Shown here one piece after another: positions 1 to 8,866 of a DNA stretch of 21,499 bases (position 1 is the stretch's first letter; every line of letters begins with the position of its first letter). The notes under the pieces are model-generated. The model was not told the DNA's origin, made no database searches, and saw only the letters and a program-made list of their open reading frames with translations. The translations under genes and the position numbers were made by a program. The stretch is from Actinomycetota bacterium (GTDB taxonomy: Bacteria; Actinomycetota; UBA4738; CADDZG01; WHSQ01): positions 1 through 21,499 of the forward strand of contig JAUJNU010000026.1 in NCBI GenBank assembly GCA_030448085.1. The letters are read 5' to 3'.

Positions 1-473
1 GCGACCGACAGGACCATCGCGTGCGTCGGCAGATCCTGGGGCCCCACGATGGCCTTCTTCCTCCCCAGACCGATGCGGTAGGCGCCGAGGCCGAGGAAGG
101 CGATGAACTTGGGCTCGTATCGTTCCGCCTTCCGTGACAGGTCCACGGCTCCTTGCCTCAGCTCCTCGGGTCGAAGCTCGTCCGCGGTCGCGGTGGCGCG
201 GGGCACGAGGTTCGTCACCCCCAGCCCACGCTCGAGAAGCTCTGCCTTCTCCGACGGGTGCAGCTGACGCTCGGTGAAGCCGGCCAGATGCAGGGCCGGC
301 CAGAAGCGATTGCCGGGCTTGGCGAAGTGATCTCCAGTGGCCCCCGAATAAAGACCGGGGTTGATCCCACAGAAGAGAACGTCGAGTCCTGGTGCGATGA
401 CATCGTCGATGACGTTGCCGTAGGCGGCCGCCACCTGCTCCTTGGAACGCTTCCAGCCATCGGGCGCCTTCAC
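1..473 (-). CDS. mug: G/U mismatch-specific uracil-DNA glycosylase (Mug), C-terminus cut by window edge
   Basis: Removes uracil or thymine (and etheno-cytosine in the E. coli enzyme) from mismatches with guanine, starting base excision repair. 157 codons are visible. The family's first active-site motif reads GINPGLYSGATGDHFAKPGN (about residues 37-56), followed by RFWPALHLAGFTERQLHP and GLGVTNLVPRATATADEL, which align well with my recollection of E. coli Mug. The second motif (NPSG-like) should lie just beyond the window edge, so the gene runs off the window. I chose the GTG at 473 because it overlaps the birA stop in a GTGA junction, implying translational coupling downstream of birA. The function is unrelated to biotin, so co-transcription is probably just operon economy. 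No intact in-frame alternative start fits better. Confidence 0.9.
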   Translation of the reverse strand, partial: MKAPDGWKRSKEQVAAAYGNVIDDVIAPGLDVLFCGINPGLYSGATGDHFAKPGNRFWPALHLAGFTERQLHPSEKAELLERGLGVTNLVPRATATADELRPEELRQGAVDLSRKAERYEPKFIAFLGLGAYRIGLGRKKAIVGPQDLPTHAMVLSV

Positions 474-1252
474 GACGGTCGCACCTGAAGCACCTCCGCG
501 GCCTCCACCGCCTGCCTTCGCCCCTCGACCTCGACCTCGAGGGAGCCGTCGGCGAGGAGAGAGAGCGCGTGAGCGGGCTGCGTAGTTCCGTCGGCCCATC
601 GCAGCACGACGCCCGTGCCGAGCGTTGTCGACAGGCCGGATGCCCTCGCTACGAGGCTGTCGCGGCCATGGCCTGGGTCCGCTGCGACGCTCTCGTAAAG
701 CGATCGGAAGCGATCGAGGATCTCTTGGAGAAGCTGCTCCTTCGGGGGCTGGGGGCGCTCGGGCCCCAGGAGCTCCTCGAGGCTGGTCGCGGATGCGCCC
801 GCCTCGGGCGGCACCGCCAGGAGGTTCAACCCCATCCCCATCACGGCCGCCTCGAAGGCTCCACCCTTGGTGCGCGACTCGACCAGGATCCCAGCCAGCT
901 TCTTGGCATTGGCGATGACGTCGTTGGGCCACTTGAGCCCGGCATCGATGTCGCAGACCTCGCGCAGGGCGTCCGCACAGGCGACCCCCGCGGCTGTGGT
1001 CAGAAGGCCCCCTCGCTCCACCGGGAAGGAGGGTTTCAAGACGAGACTGAACATGAGGGCGCTCCCGGGGTGGGTTATCCATTGCCGCCCCCAGCGACCC
1101 CGACCCTGTGTCTGCTGATCGGCCCCGACGAGAGCCCCTTCCGGGGCACCCTCACGAGCCCACTCCAGGGCCACCCGGTTGGTCGAGTCGATGGTCTGGT
1201 ACCACCGCCTCGGCCGTCCGAACGGGTTCACGGTCAGTTTCGTCGCAACCAT
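470..1252 (-). CDS. birA: Biotin--[acetyl-CoA-carboxylase] ligase, no DNA-binding domain
   Basis: Activates biotin with ATP and attaches it to the carrier lysine of biotin-dependent carboxylases. 260 aa. The signature biotin-adenylate loop is GRGRWGR (residues 50-56), preceded by the STN motif near residue 23; KWPND (107-111) and KKLAGILVES follow. The N-terminus begins directly with the catalytic domain, so this is a class I ligase without the winged-helix repressor domain of E. coli BirA; it should not itself bind an operator. The start is ATG 1252 or the adjacent GTG 1255. I prefer the ATG because it lies 7 bases after a TATCCT -10-like hexamer and no Shine-Dalgarno sequence is visible. 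It is divergent from its probable substrate, the carboxylase at 1273, and overlaps mug by 4 bases. Confidence 0.93.
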   Translation of the reverse strand: MVATKLTVNPFGRPRRWYQTIDSTNRVALEWAREGAPEGALVGADQQTQGRGRWGRQWITHPGSALMFSLVLKPSFPVERGGLLTTAAGVACADALREVCDIDAGLKWPNDVIANAKKLAGILVESRTKGGAFEAAVMGMGLNLLAVPPEAGASATSLEELLGPERPQPPKEQLLQEILDRFRSLYESVAADPGHGRDSLVARASGLSTTLGTGVVLRWADGTTQPAHALSLLADGSLEVEVEGRRQAVEAAEVLQVRPS

Positions 1253-1258
1253 CACCCA

Positions 1259-1265
1259 TAGGATA
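1259..1265. promoter_or_regulatory. Shared, symmetric -10 element of divergent birA / carboxylase promoters
   Basis: The heptamer TAGGATA reads TAGGAT on plus (1259-1264) and TATCCT on minus (1265-1260), each fitting the actinobacterial -10 pattern TANNNT. The plus hexamer ends 8 bases before the carboxylase ATG and the minus one 7 bases before the birA ATG, so both transcripts would start at or within a few bases of the start codon. No convincing -35 hexamer is visible on either side. The whole intergenic gap is only 20 bases, so little else could serve as promoter. Inference from sequence only. Confidence 0.55.
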
Positions 1266-1272
1266 CGGAGCC

Positions 1273-3015
<1,743 letters not shown>

Positions 3016-3535
3016 AGCCGGACTAGCAGCAACGCTCCTTCTGGCCCTGGTCGGCTGCACGGGTGAGACGGAGCAGGTTTCCTCGGCTCCTTCGGCCGCG
3101 GCCAGCCCCTCCGTTTCCGCTCGTCCATCCCGCTCGCAACCCCCCACCACATCTCTGTCCCCGCTCGATCTATCGGGGCCACTCGCGACCAAGCCCGAGC
3201 CGCTGCTCGACTACCTGGAAGAGGTCCAAGGGGCGTTGTACGGCTCGATCGATGAGTGGGCGGACCGAAAGAGGCAGCCGCCGAGGCGGCTCCTCCGCCT
3301 GGGTCTTCGTCAGCAACAGATCTTCCGTCACCTGGTGCGGAGCCCGCAGTTGGCCCAAGCGGTCCTGGTCCGGGCGCGCGAGGGCCTCAAGTCCCTCATC
3401 AGGGACAACGTCGCCGCGGGTGCAGGTCTTCGCTCGTTGACGACGCCTGTCGAGCCGCCGGTGAGATTGAAGACGGTGGCCCCGGCCCCCGCGCAAGCTC
3501 TTCGCCGCTTCTACGAGATGGCCGAGAGGCGCTCG

Positions 3536-3799
3536 GGCCTCCACTGGTCGACCCTCGCCGCCCTCAACTTCGTGGAGTCGAAGTTCGGGCGGCTCAACGG
3601 GCCGAGCTCGGCCGGAGCGTTAGGTCCGATGCAGTTCCTGCCCTCCACCTGGGACAGGTGGGGCAACGGCATCCACAGGGCGACCCTCGCCGCCCTCAAC
3701 TGCGTGGAGTCGCAGTTCGGGCTGATCAACGGGCCGAGCTCGGCAGGAGCGCTCGGGCCGATGCAGTTCCTGCCCTCCACCTGGGACAGGTGGGGCAAC
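3536..3799 (+). repeat. Tandem in-frame duplication, 2 x 132 bp, inside the transglycosylase catalytic domain
   Basis: Copy 1 is 3536-3667 and copy 2 is 3668-3799, each 44 codons. From 3549-3670 against 3681-3802 I count 8 mismatches in 122 bases; the first 15 bases match at 12. Protein differences in the shared core are F/C, K/Q, R/L and L/I, plus LHWS against IHRA at the beginning. Divergence between copies argues against a simple assembly artefact. Confidence 0.95.
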
Positions 3800-4056
3800 G
3801 GCGGAGACATCATGGACCCGCACGACTCGATCCTGGGGGCCGCTCGATACCTGGAGGCGTCGGGCGCGCCCGAGCGGATCGAGGATGCCCTCTACGCCTA
3901 CAACCACAGCGAGATCTACGTCGACGCGATCCTTCGCTACGCCCGTCAGATCCGGCGGGACGAGCGGAACTTCTACGCCTACTACCTGTGGCAGGTGTTC
4001 GTCAGGACGACCGAGGGCGACGTCCGTCTAACGGGACCGGAGCGGTAGCCGGTCTT

Positions 4057-4395
4057 TCAACCGACGCGGCTGGGGGCCCTCCGCAGCCGTTCTAGAACGA
4101 GGATCGCACCCAGCGGTCCGGTGAGGACGGCGACGGCAGTGAAGGCCGGTGTCCATCCGAAAACCTCACGGTCCCGAAGGACGAGGACGGCGTATCCGAG
4201 GAACAAGATCCCGTGGATCGCACCAACGATCGAGACCCCGGTCTCGTTATGGGTCAGCATCATGGCGACCAGCACGATGAACGAGATCGTCTCGAGGATC
4301 GACACGGCCCTCAATCGGGTGCTCGCCCGTATGACTTCCGAAGTCGTTTGCGACATACGAGCCATTGTGGGGGGTCTCGGTACATAGCGGTTCAT
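4057..4395 (-). CDS. DUF3817 family integral membrane protein
   Basis: 112 aa, function unknown for the family. Three hydrophobic segments are visible: SILETISFIVLVAMML, IVGAIHGILFLGYAVLVL and the TAVAVLTGPLGAILVLE region. The order RAVSILETISF ... GAIHGILFL ... GPLGAILVLERLRR matches my recollection of the DUF3817 pattern. The annotated ATG 4395 gives a 10-residue proline/arginine-rich extension; ATG codons at 4365 (MARMSQ) or 4356 are equally plausible because no Shine-Dalgarno sequence is clear for any of them. It converges on the transglycosylase with only 8 bases between stop codons. Confidence 0.75.
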   Translation of the reverse strand: MNRYVPRPPTMARMSQTTSEVIRASTRLRAVSILETISFIVLVAMMLTHNETGVSIVGAIHGILFLGYAVLVLRDREVFGWTPAFTAVAVLTGPLGAILVLERLRRAPSRVG

Positions 4396-4424
4396 CCGTG
4401 GCTCACTCGACTTAGAAACAGGCT

Positions 4425-4451
4425 TTGCGACCCGGATCAGCCCGCTACACT
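4425..4451 (+). promoter_or_regulatory. Possible housekeeping promoter of the lipoprotein gene at 4508
   Basis: TTGCGA (4425-4430) and TACACT (4446-4451) are separated by 15 bases, somewhat short for a sigma-70-type promoter. A start near 4458 would leave a leader of about 50 bases with the ribosome site AAGGGGG (4494-4500). Sequence match only. Confidence 0.35.
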
Positions 4452-4507
4452 CGGCGCCGACGGCAGCCTCGGGTAGCCGCGTCTTCTACCTTCAAGGGGG
4501 CCCAGAC

Positions 4508-5104
4508 ATGAGATCACGGTTGGCTGCTGTCGTCGCGGGAGCGCTCTTCCTCACGCTCGGTGCATGCAGTGGAGACGAAGGCGAAGGTCTCGTCGAAAGC
4601 GGAAGTCCTCAGCAGTCCGCTAGCGCGGAACCGACCGCGGGGTCAACCGGTACTGCGGAGGCAAGATCGGGTGCGTTCACGGTGTCGATCCCCGAGGGGT
4701 GGGTTTCGGAGGAAACCAACGAGACCTCGGAGCTCTACCTGCGGAGCGAGGCCGAGGCCGGTGTCGAGATCGGAGTCGCATCGTCTCCCATCGCCTCGGC
4801 GGACGGATTGACCGAGTACGTCGAAGGACAGCGCGAGCAAGTCGGGCAGTACACGAACGTCACGGAAGTTACCGACGCATCCCCCCTGGAGTACCCGGTG
4901 GGGAACGACCCCGCGACCACCTTCGACTGGTTCTTCACGGCCGACCTAGATAATGAAGAGACCGATCTGGTGGAGCGGCGCGTGATCTTCGTACACTCCG
5001 GCCGGCTGTACGACGTGACGCTCCAATCACCCGTGGAGACATCGGAGGGGGCCTTCACGGCTCTCGACCAGGTACTGGGGTCCCTAGCTTTCACGGCGGG
5101 CTAA
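4508..5104 (+). CDS. Secreted lipoprotein of unknown function, possibly PsbP/Mog1-like fold
   Basis: 198 aa. The signal peptide MRSRLAAVVAGALFLTLGAC ends in lipobox LGAC (Cys20), followed by a Ser/Glu/Thr/Ala-rich linker to about residue 55. The rest is an acidic domain containing FTVSIPEGWVSEE, then EYVEGQREQVGQYTNVTEV, TFDWFFTADLD and a closing FTALDQVLGSLAF. That layout (an opening 'F-V-IP-GW' strand and a closing helix ending in '-SLAF') is typical of small extracytoplasmic lipoproteins of the PsbP/DUF1795/LpqN type; the comparison is from memory and function is unknown. The start is supported by AAGGGGG seven bases before ATG. It converges on the minus-strand gene, 2 bases between stops. 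Confidence 0.8.
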   Translation: MRSRLAAVVAGALFLTLGACSGDEGEGLVESGSPQQSASAEPTAGSTGTAEARSGAFTVSIPEGWVSEETNETSELYLRSEAEAGVEIGVASSPIASADGLTEYVEGQREQVGQYTNVTEVTDASPLEYPVGNDPATTFDWFFTADLDNEETDLVERRVIFVHSGRLYDVTLQSPVETSEGAFTALDQVLGSLAFTAG

Positions 5105-5106
5105 AC

Positions 5107-5637
5107 CTAGTCCGCCAGCTTGCCCTTGCTGACGACCGGGCGGTAGGCCCAGCCGCTCCCTGTCACCACCTTCGAGATCGGGTCCTTCATCTCGGCAACG
5201 TCGAACTTGTAGTTGTAGACCTGCCCGACCTCGAGCGGGTTGACCCCTTGGAAGGCATACGCGGTTCCGCTCTTGGAGCCCAGCGTCCGTCCCCTGAAGG
5301 CTTCAGCGGAGACGCTCATCTGGGGGATCCCGGCTCGCCACTCGACATCCCAAGACTCCTCGAGGACCCGCACCTCTTTGCCCTTGTCGTCGAACGTGAG
5401 GTAGATCTTGTGGCTCTTCTCGAGACCAGCTTTAGCGAAAATCTCATACCACTCGGCGTCCACGATCTTCCACTCGGCAACGAGGTCGCCGCCCTTGCCG
5501 CCGGCCCCCGACGATACGGAGAACGGCACCTGCACCGCGTTCAGCCCAAGGAGCTTCTCCTGCAGCACTCGCTGCGGGACCGGGGCAACGTTCCCCTCCG
5601 GTTTCCTGATGCCCTTCAACTTGTCTAGGAACCCCAA
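5107..5637 (-). CDS. Conserved-looking cytoplasmic protein of unknown function
   Basis: 176 aa, not recognised. It begins GFLDKLKGIRKPEG, a common amphipathic opening of small actinobacterial proteins, then a region rich in Trp, Glu and Lys (VAEWKIVDAEWYEIFAKAGL, EESWDVEWRAGIPQM) and a C-terminal half with alternating hydrophobic residues (GVNPLEVGQVYNYKFDVAEM) that suggests beta structure. No signal peptide or membrane segment. The start is TTG 5637; no in-frame ATG or GTG lies nearby upstream, and AGAGGAG sits 9 bases before the TTG. TAGTAT (5681-5676) could be its -10 element. Confidence 0.7.
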   Translation of the reverse strand: MGFLDKLKGIRKPEGNVAPVPQRVLQEKLLGLNAVQVPFSVSSGAGGKGGDLVAEWKIVDAEWYEIFAKAGLEKSHKIYLTFDDKGKEVRVLEESWDVEWRAGIPQMSVSAEAFRGRTLGSKSGTAYAFQGVNPLEVGQVYNYKFDVAEMKDPISKVVTGSGWAYRPVVSKGKLAD

Positions 5638-5675
5638 GGCCGAGCGCTCCTCTTCGTCAGCGAGATGACACCCGG

Positions 5676-5681
5676 ATACTA
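5676..5681 (-). promoter_or_regulatory. -10-like hexamer upstream of the unknown gene at 5637
   Basis: TAGTAT on the minus strand would place the transcription start near 5669, giving a leader of about 32 bases that includes AGAGGAG. No good -35 is visible. The site lies within the disrupted 5' end of the divergent LLM gene. Confidence 0.35.
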
Positions 5682-5682
5682 G

Positions 5683-6508
5683 ATGGAGCGGCTGGGACGA
5701 GCCCCCTTGGGTTGCCGATCATTTCGTCGACCCCTACAGGCCGGATGGGCATTGGTACGAGGCGTGGTCACTTCTGGGGGCCATCGCATCCAGCACCAGC
5801 ACCATAAAGATGGGCCCCCTCGTCTCCTCGGTCACTTTGAGGAACCCGTCGCTGCTCGCGCGGGCCGCCATGACCGTCGACCACATCTCCGGCGGGAGGT
5901 TGGAGCTGGGGGTCGGAGCGGGGGGCGCACCCCTCGACCACTCCATGACCGGGATCGAGCAACTCGAGCCCCTCGAGCGGGTCGAACGCTTGGAAGAGCT
6001 GGTCCAGGTGATCGGCGACCTGTTCCGTGATGGAGCGAGCGATCACCGCGGCCCCCATCTCCGGATCGAAGACGCGGTCCTGAACCCCGCTCCGCTCCAA
6101 CGACCCCGGCCCCCGCTGGTGGTGGGGGCGCTCGGACCCAGAGCGATGCAGATCGCGGCACGGTACGGGGACCGGTGGAACTCCTACCCGGTGGGAACGG
6201 GGAAGAGACTCTCTGCAGGCATCCTTTCAGGGGACGAAGCGTTCGAGCTCATGAGCGAGAGGTCGGCACGGTTCGATCGGTACTGCGCCGAAGCGGAGCG
6301 GGACCCGGGAGAGGTGCAGCGGTCTCTCCTCACGTTCTTCGGCTACCGCGACCCGTGGCCCGATGTCGACACCTTCGCACGATTCATCGCCCGCTACAGG
6401 GCCATCGGCTTCACCGAGTTCGTGGTCTACGGCCCCACGGACACCGAAGGAGAGGTGTCACTCGGTCGCCTCACCGAGGCTTGGCGGAACGGGGCTTTCG
6501 ACTCCTAG
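5683..6508 (+). pseudogene. F420-dependent LLM-class (luciferase-like) oxidoreductase, 5' end truncated and frameshifted
   Basis: LLM-class flavin/F420 enzymes are TIM barrels that transfer hydride between coenzyme F420 and varied substrates; the substrate here is unknown. The intact frame from ATG 5810 gives 232 aa: MGPLVSSVTLRNPSLLARAA, TVDHISGGRLELGVGAGGAP, PPLVVGALGPRAMQIAARYG and GFTEFVVYGP are family landmarks. The same frame upstream (5684-5809) still encodes WVADHFVDPYRPDGHWYEAW and LLGAIASSTSTIKMG, which family members carry before MGPLVSS, but it has no start codon. ATG 5683 is in another frame; removing one base from the C run at 5702-5706 would join it to the intact frame. About 30 N-terminal residues expected of the family are still missing. 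It may be a real pseudogene, a short protein from 5810, or a sequence error. Confidence 0.72.
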
Positions 6509-6525
6509 GCGTTCGAGTCGTAGGG

Positions 6526-7101
6526 CTAGTGGATGCCTTCGAGGAAGCCGAGCATCCGCTGCTTCACCAGCGTCGCCGCGCTCTCGTCGTACTCAGGCAG
6601 GCTGCTGTCGGTGAACAGGTGGGCGTCGCCCGGATAGACGAATAACTCCGCCGCTGGGGTCGACTCGGCCAGCTCACGGGCGGCGGGTAAGTCCTCGTCA
6701 ACGGCCCACTCGTCGGCATCCATGATGTGGATCTGGATGGGGACACCCTGCGGCCACGGCCCCCCGAACTCAGAGGGTGGAATGCACCCGTGAAGAAGGA
6801 GGGCGCCTTTCGCACCGGGCCTCGTCTGGGCCAGCATCTGCGCAGACATCACACCGAGCGACGCCCCGAGGTAGACGAGCTCTTTCGGCAGGGCGTCGGC
6901 AACAGCCTCCCCCCGCTCGCCGATCGTCCCGAATCCCACCTTCTTGGCGTAAGCGACGCCCTCGTTCAGGTCCTTGAAGGTGTTCCCGTCGTAGAGGTCG
7001 GGCGTGTGAACGACGTGACCCGCAGACCGAAGGTCTTCGGCCAGGAACAAACACCCTTGCGTTAGCCCCTGCGCATGATGGAAGAACAGGATCTCAGCCA
7101 T
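6526..7101 (-). CDS. Dienelactone-hydrolase-family alpha/beta hydrolase
   Basis: 191 aa cytoplasmic hydrolase. Strand-turn HHAQGLTQG opens the fold; the nucleophile elbow is GASLG (Ser81), where classical dienelactone hydrolases use Cys. Candidate acid Asp130 or Asp135 (MDADEWAVDED) and His161 (GDAHLFTD) complete a triad. Natural substrate unknown; carboxylesterase-type chemistry is expected. The frame is open far upstream, but I chose ATG 7101 because the family begins MAEILFFHHAQG and because TACTGT (7113-7108) lies exactly 6 bases before it, the spacing of a leaderless transcript. The upstream membrane-protein gene ends 35 bases away on the same strand. Confidence 0.85.
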   Translation of the reverse strand: MAEILFFHHAQGLTQGCLFLAEDLRSAGHVVHTPDLYDGNTFKDLNEGVAYAKKVGFGTIGERGEAVADALPKELVYLGASLGVMSAQMLAQTRPGAKGALLLHGCIPPSEFGGPWPQGVPIQIHIMDADEWAVDEDLPAARELAESTPAAELFVYPGDAHLFTDSSLPEYDESAATLVKQRMLGFLEGIH

Positions 7102-7107
7102 CCCCGA

Positions 7108-7113
7108 ACAGTA
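7108..7113 (-). promoter_or_regulatory. Leaderless -10 element of the hydrolase gene
   Basis: TACTGT on minus, then six bases (TCGGGG), then ATG 7101. With the last T at -7, the predicted first transcribed base is the A of ATG. No Shine-Dalgarno sequence is needed or seen. Confidence 0.5.
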
Positions 7114-7136
7114 GCGCGGGCGTCGAGGGGGAGGTT

Positions 7137-7544
7137 CTAAGCGGGGCCGGGCTCCCTCGCAACGAGGTTGCGGGGCCGTTTGGCCAGGATGATCGCTGCA
7201 AGGAGCAGAGCGGCACCCTCGAAGATGACGGCGAGGGCCTCGGGCCACTCGAAGCTGGTCGACTTGTAACCGAACAGACCCGGATCCCGGCTGATGAGGA
7301 TCGCGGCCAGGGAGCCTGCAGAGATCAGTCCGGCCCCCAGCACCCAGATGAGCTCTCTTCTCCAGATGAGAAGCCCGGCGATCACCACAGAGCCCACTGC
7401 GTTCGCCAGGAACATCGGGCCGATTATCGGGATGTCGGAGAAGCCGTCGAGGAACTGCTGGAGATGGACGAGACCCCCGGCGAGCACCAGGACGGCCAGC
7501 ATGATCTGGAGACGCCGAGACTTGATCGTGGAGATGAGGCGCAT
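7137..7544 (-). CDS. Small integral membrane protein, four predicted helices, unknown function
   Basis: 135 aa. Hydrophobic segments: LQIMLAVLVLAGGLVHL, IIGPMFLANAVGSVVIAGLL, IWVLGAGLISAGSLAAILI and ALAVIFEGAALLLAAIILA, with a basic C-terminal tail. No enzymatic motif was recognised. GAGGGGAAG upstream of ATG 7544 can act as ribosome site. It lies between the secreted peptidase (104 bases upstream) and the hydrolase (35 bases downstream), so the three may be co-transcribed, although the hydrolase has its own promoter-like element. Confidence 0.7.
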   Translation of the reverse strand: MRLISTIKSRRLQIMLAVLVLAGGLVHLQQFLDGFSDIPIIGPMFLANAVGSVVIAGLLIWRRELIWVLGAGLISAGSLAAILISRDPGLFGYKSTSFEWPEALAVIFEGAALLLAAIILAKRPRNLVAREPGPA

Positions 7545-7648
7545 CTGGGGCTTCCCCTCTTAGTGGAGGTACCCCCGCCTGTCCGGGGAGGCTCTGACTG
7601 CTGACTTGAACGGGTTCGAAGCCGGAGTCCCGCCTGGATTGCCTCTCG

Positions 7649-8866
7649 CTAGGTCCAGTCGCAGTGAACGTGGTTGTGGTGGCCGCCGTACGGGTCGTCG
7701 GAGGGCGAGAAGACACGCTTGGCCCCCCACAAGCGGCACGCTTCGACGGCCATGCCGTAATCCGAGCCATAACCGACATGGGTCCCGTTCACCCAGGTGA
7801 TGTCGAGGGCCTTTCCGGAGAAGTGGGCTGAGCCAGGCGAGTGGCTCCCGCCGGCGATCTCGCTGATGGTCACGGTGCCGCGGGTGCCCATGTCCCTGAT
7901 CGCCTGCAACACCCGGATGTCCACGGACGTGGACCCACAGGGGGAGCCATCGTGGCAGGAACGTCGTGCTTCCCGGCCCTTCGAAAGGTCGACGACGTTC
8001 TGGTGCGCGCTGGCGAGGTAGCCGCCGCCGGACAGGTGCACCCGCTCCAGATCGATCCTCTTGTTACGCAGGATGTCCCGAGCTACATCGGCCACCGACT
8101 CTGGGTCCACGCGGTGACGGAAGGTGGGGCTCTTCCCCTTCGCATGCCAGGCGTCCCCCGACGCAGTCACACGAAGCGTGTAGCGACCGCTCTCAGCGGG
8201 CTCCCAGCGGACGGAATAACGGCCACCTTCCTTCGCACGCCCGGTGGCGATCGTTGCCCACGACCCGGAGCGTCGTTGCTGGAGTCGCACCCGGGTTGGC
8301 TTGATCTCCGAGGGGGCGATCGAACCTTTGACGGCCAGTGGCATCCCCGCCCGAGACTCCGGGGGCAGGTGCCTCACCCGAACGCGCTTGGCGACCAGGA
8401 TCCGCCGGACGCGCTCGGGGGCCGCGACGAGGGGGTCGGGATGACGGAGCTCAAGCAACGCCGAAGCCGGGAGTTTCGTCAGGAACGTGACACGGCCGCT
8501 GTCGTTGGTGACCTCCGACCCGATCCGGCGCCAGCGCTTCGCGGATCCGAACCTTGCCACGAGATACACCGGCTGCCCTGGGACGGCGAGCTCCCCTTGG
8601 GTAAGCAGAGCCGCATCCACTCTCGTTCGTTGACCGTAGACGACGCCCCCCGCAGGAAGGTCTGCGACGTCGAACCGCGCCAGGGGCACCGCGGAGGAGG
8701 CAGGGCCGTTCCCACCCGTGGAGGCTGAGTTTCCGCCCTCGCCGGCTTGGGCGGAGGGAGCCGCGAGAGCTGAGCCGAGCATGATGAGCAGGACGAACCC
8801 TCCGAGAGCGTTGGCTCTCAGGCGACGTTGCGTCTTGAGGCAGGCAAGGCTCTGCCCGGACTCCAT
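7649..8866 (-). CDS. Secreted two-Ig-domain protein with C-terminal M15-like zinc peptidase domain
   Basis: 405 aa, exported by a long signal peptide (basic RRLRANALGG then FVLLIMLGSALAAPSAQA). Two beta-rich repeats follow: VVYGQRTRVDAALL...GQPVYLVARFG... and LAVKGSIAPSEIKPTRVRLQ...YTLRVTASGD, resembling bacterial Ig-like folds that recur in surface proteins. The last ~130 residues contain SPGSAHFSGKALDI and HHNHVHCDW, the H-x(6)-D and final H-x-H pattern of M15/D-Ala-D-Ala peptidase-like zinc sites; peptidoglycan peptide cleavage is the likely role. Cysteines near SCHDGSPCG and CRLWG/HCDW could pair. I chose ATG 8866 over TTG 8872; GGAGG is 10 bases before the ATG. The 512-base region upstream is described separately. 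Confidence 0.78.
   Translation of the reverse strand: MESGQSLACLKTQRRLRANALGGFVLLIMLGSALAAPSAQAGEGGNSASTGGNGPASSAVPLARFDVADLPAGGVVYGQRTRVDAALLTQGELAVPGQPVYLVARFGSAKRWRRIGSEVTNDSGRVTFLTKLPASALLELRHPDPLVAAPERVRRILVAKRVRVRHLPPESRAGMPLAVKGSIAPSEIKPTRVRLQQRRSGSWATIATGRAKEGGRYSVRWEPAESGRYTLRVTASGDAWHAKGKSPTFRHRVDPESVADVARDILRNKRIDLERVHLSGGGYLASAHQNVVDLSKGREARRSCHDGSPCGSTSVDIRVLQAIRDMGTRGTVTISEIAGGSHSPGSAHFSGKALDITWVNGTHVGYGSDYGMAVEACRLWGAKRVFSPSDDPYGGHHNHVHCDWT

Noticed and set aside
1108..1272. N-terminal extension of the carboxylase
   Set aside because: This part is antisense to birA, and the biotin carboxylase domain starts precisely at ATG 1273.
3236..4048. Transglycosylase starting at TTG 3236
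   Set aside because: It would drop a perfect lipoprotein signal peptide and linker that are open in the same frame immediately upstream.
7600..7640. tRNA-like T-arm (GGGTTCGAAGCC)
   Set aside because: Only a 3-pair stem around the TTCGAA loop, and no anticodon or acceptor stem can be drawn around it.
7102..7779. Long N-terminal extension of the dienelactone-hydrolase-like protein
   Set aside because: The frame is open by chance (high GC) and antisense or out of frame to the membrane protein; the fold begins at ATG 7101.
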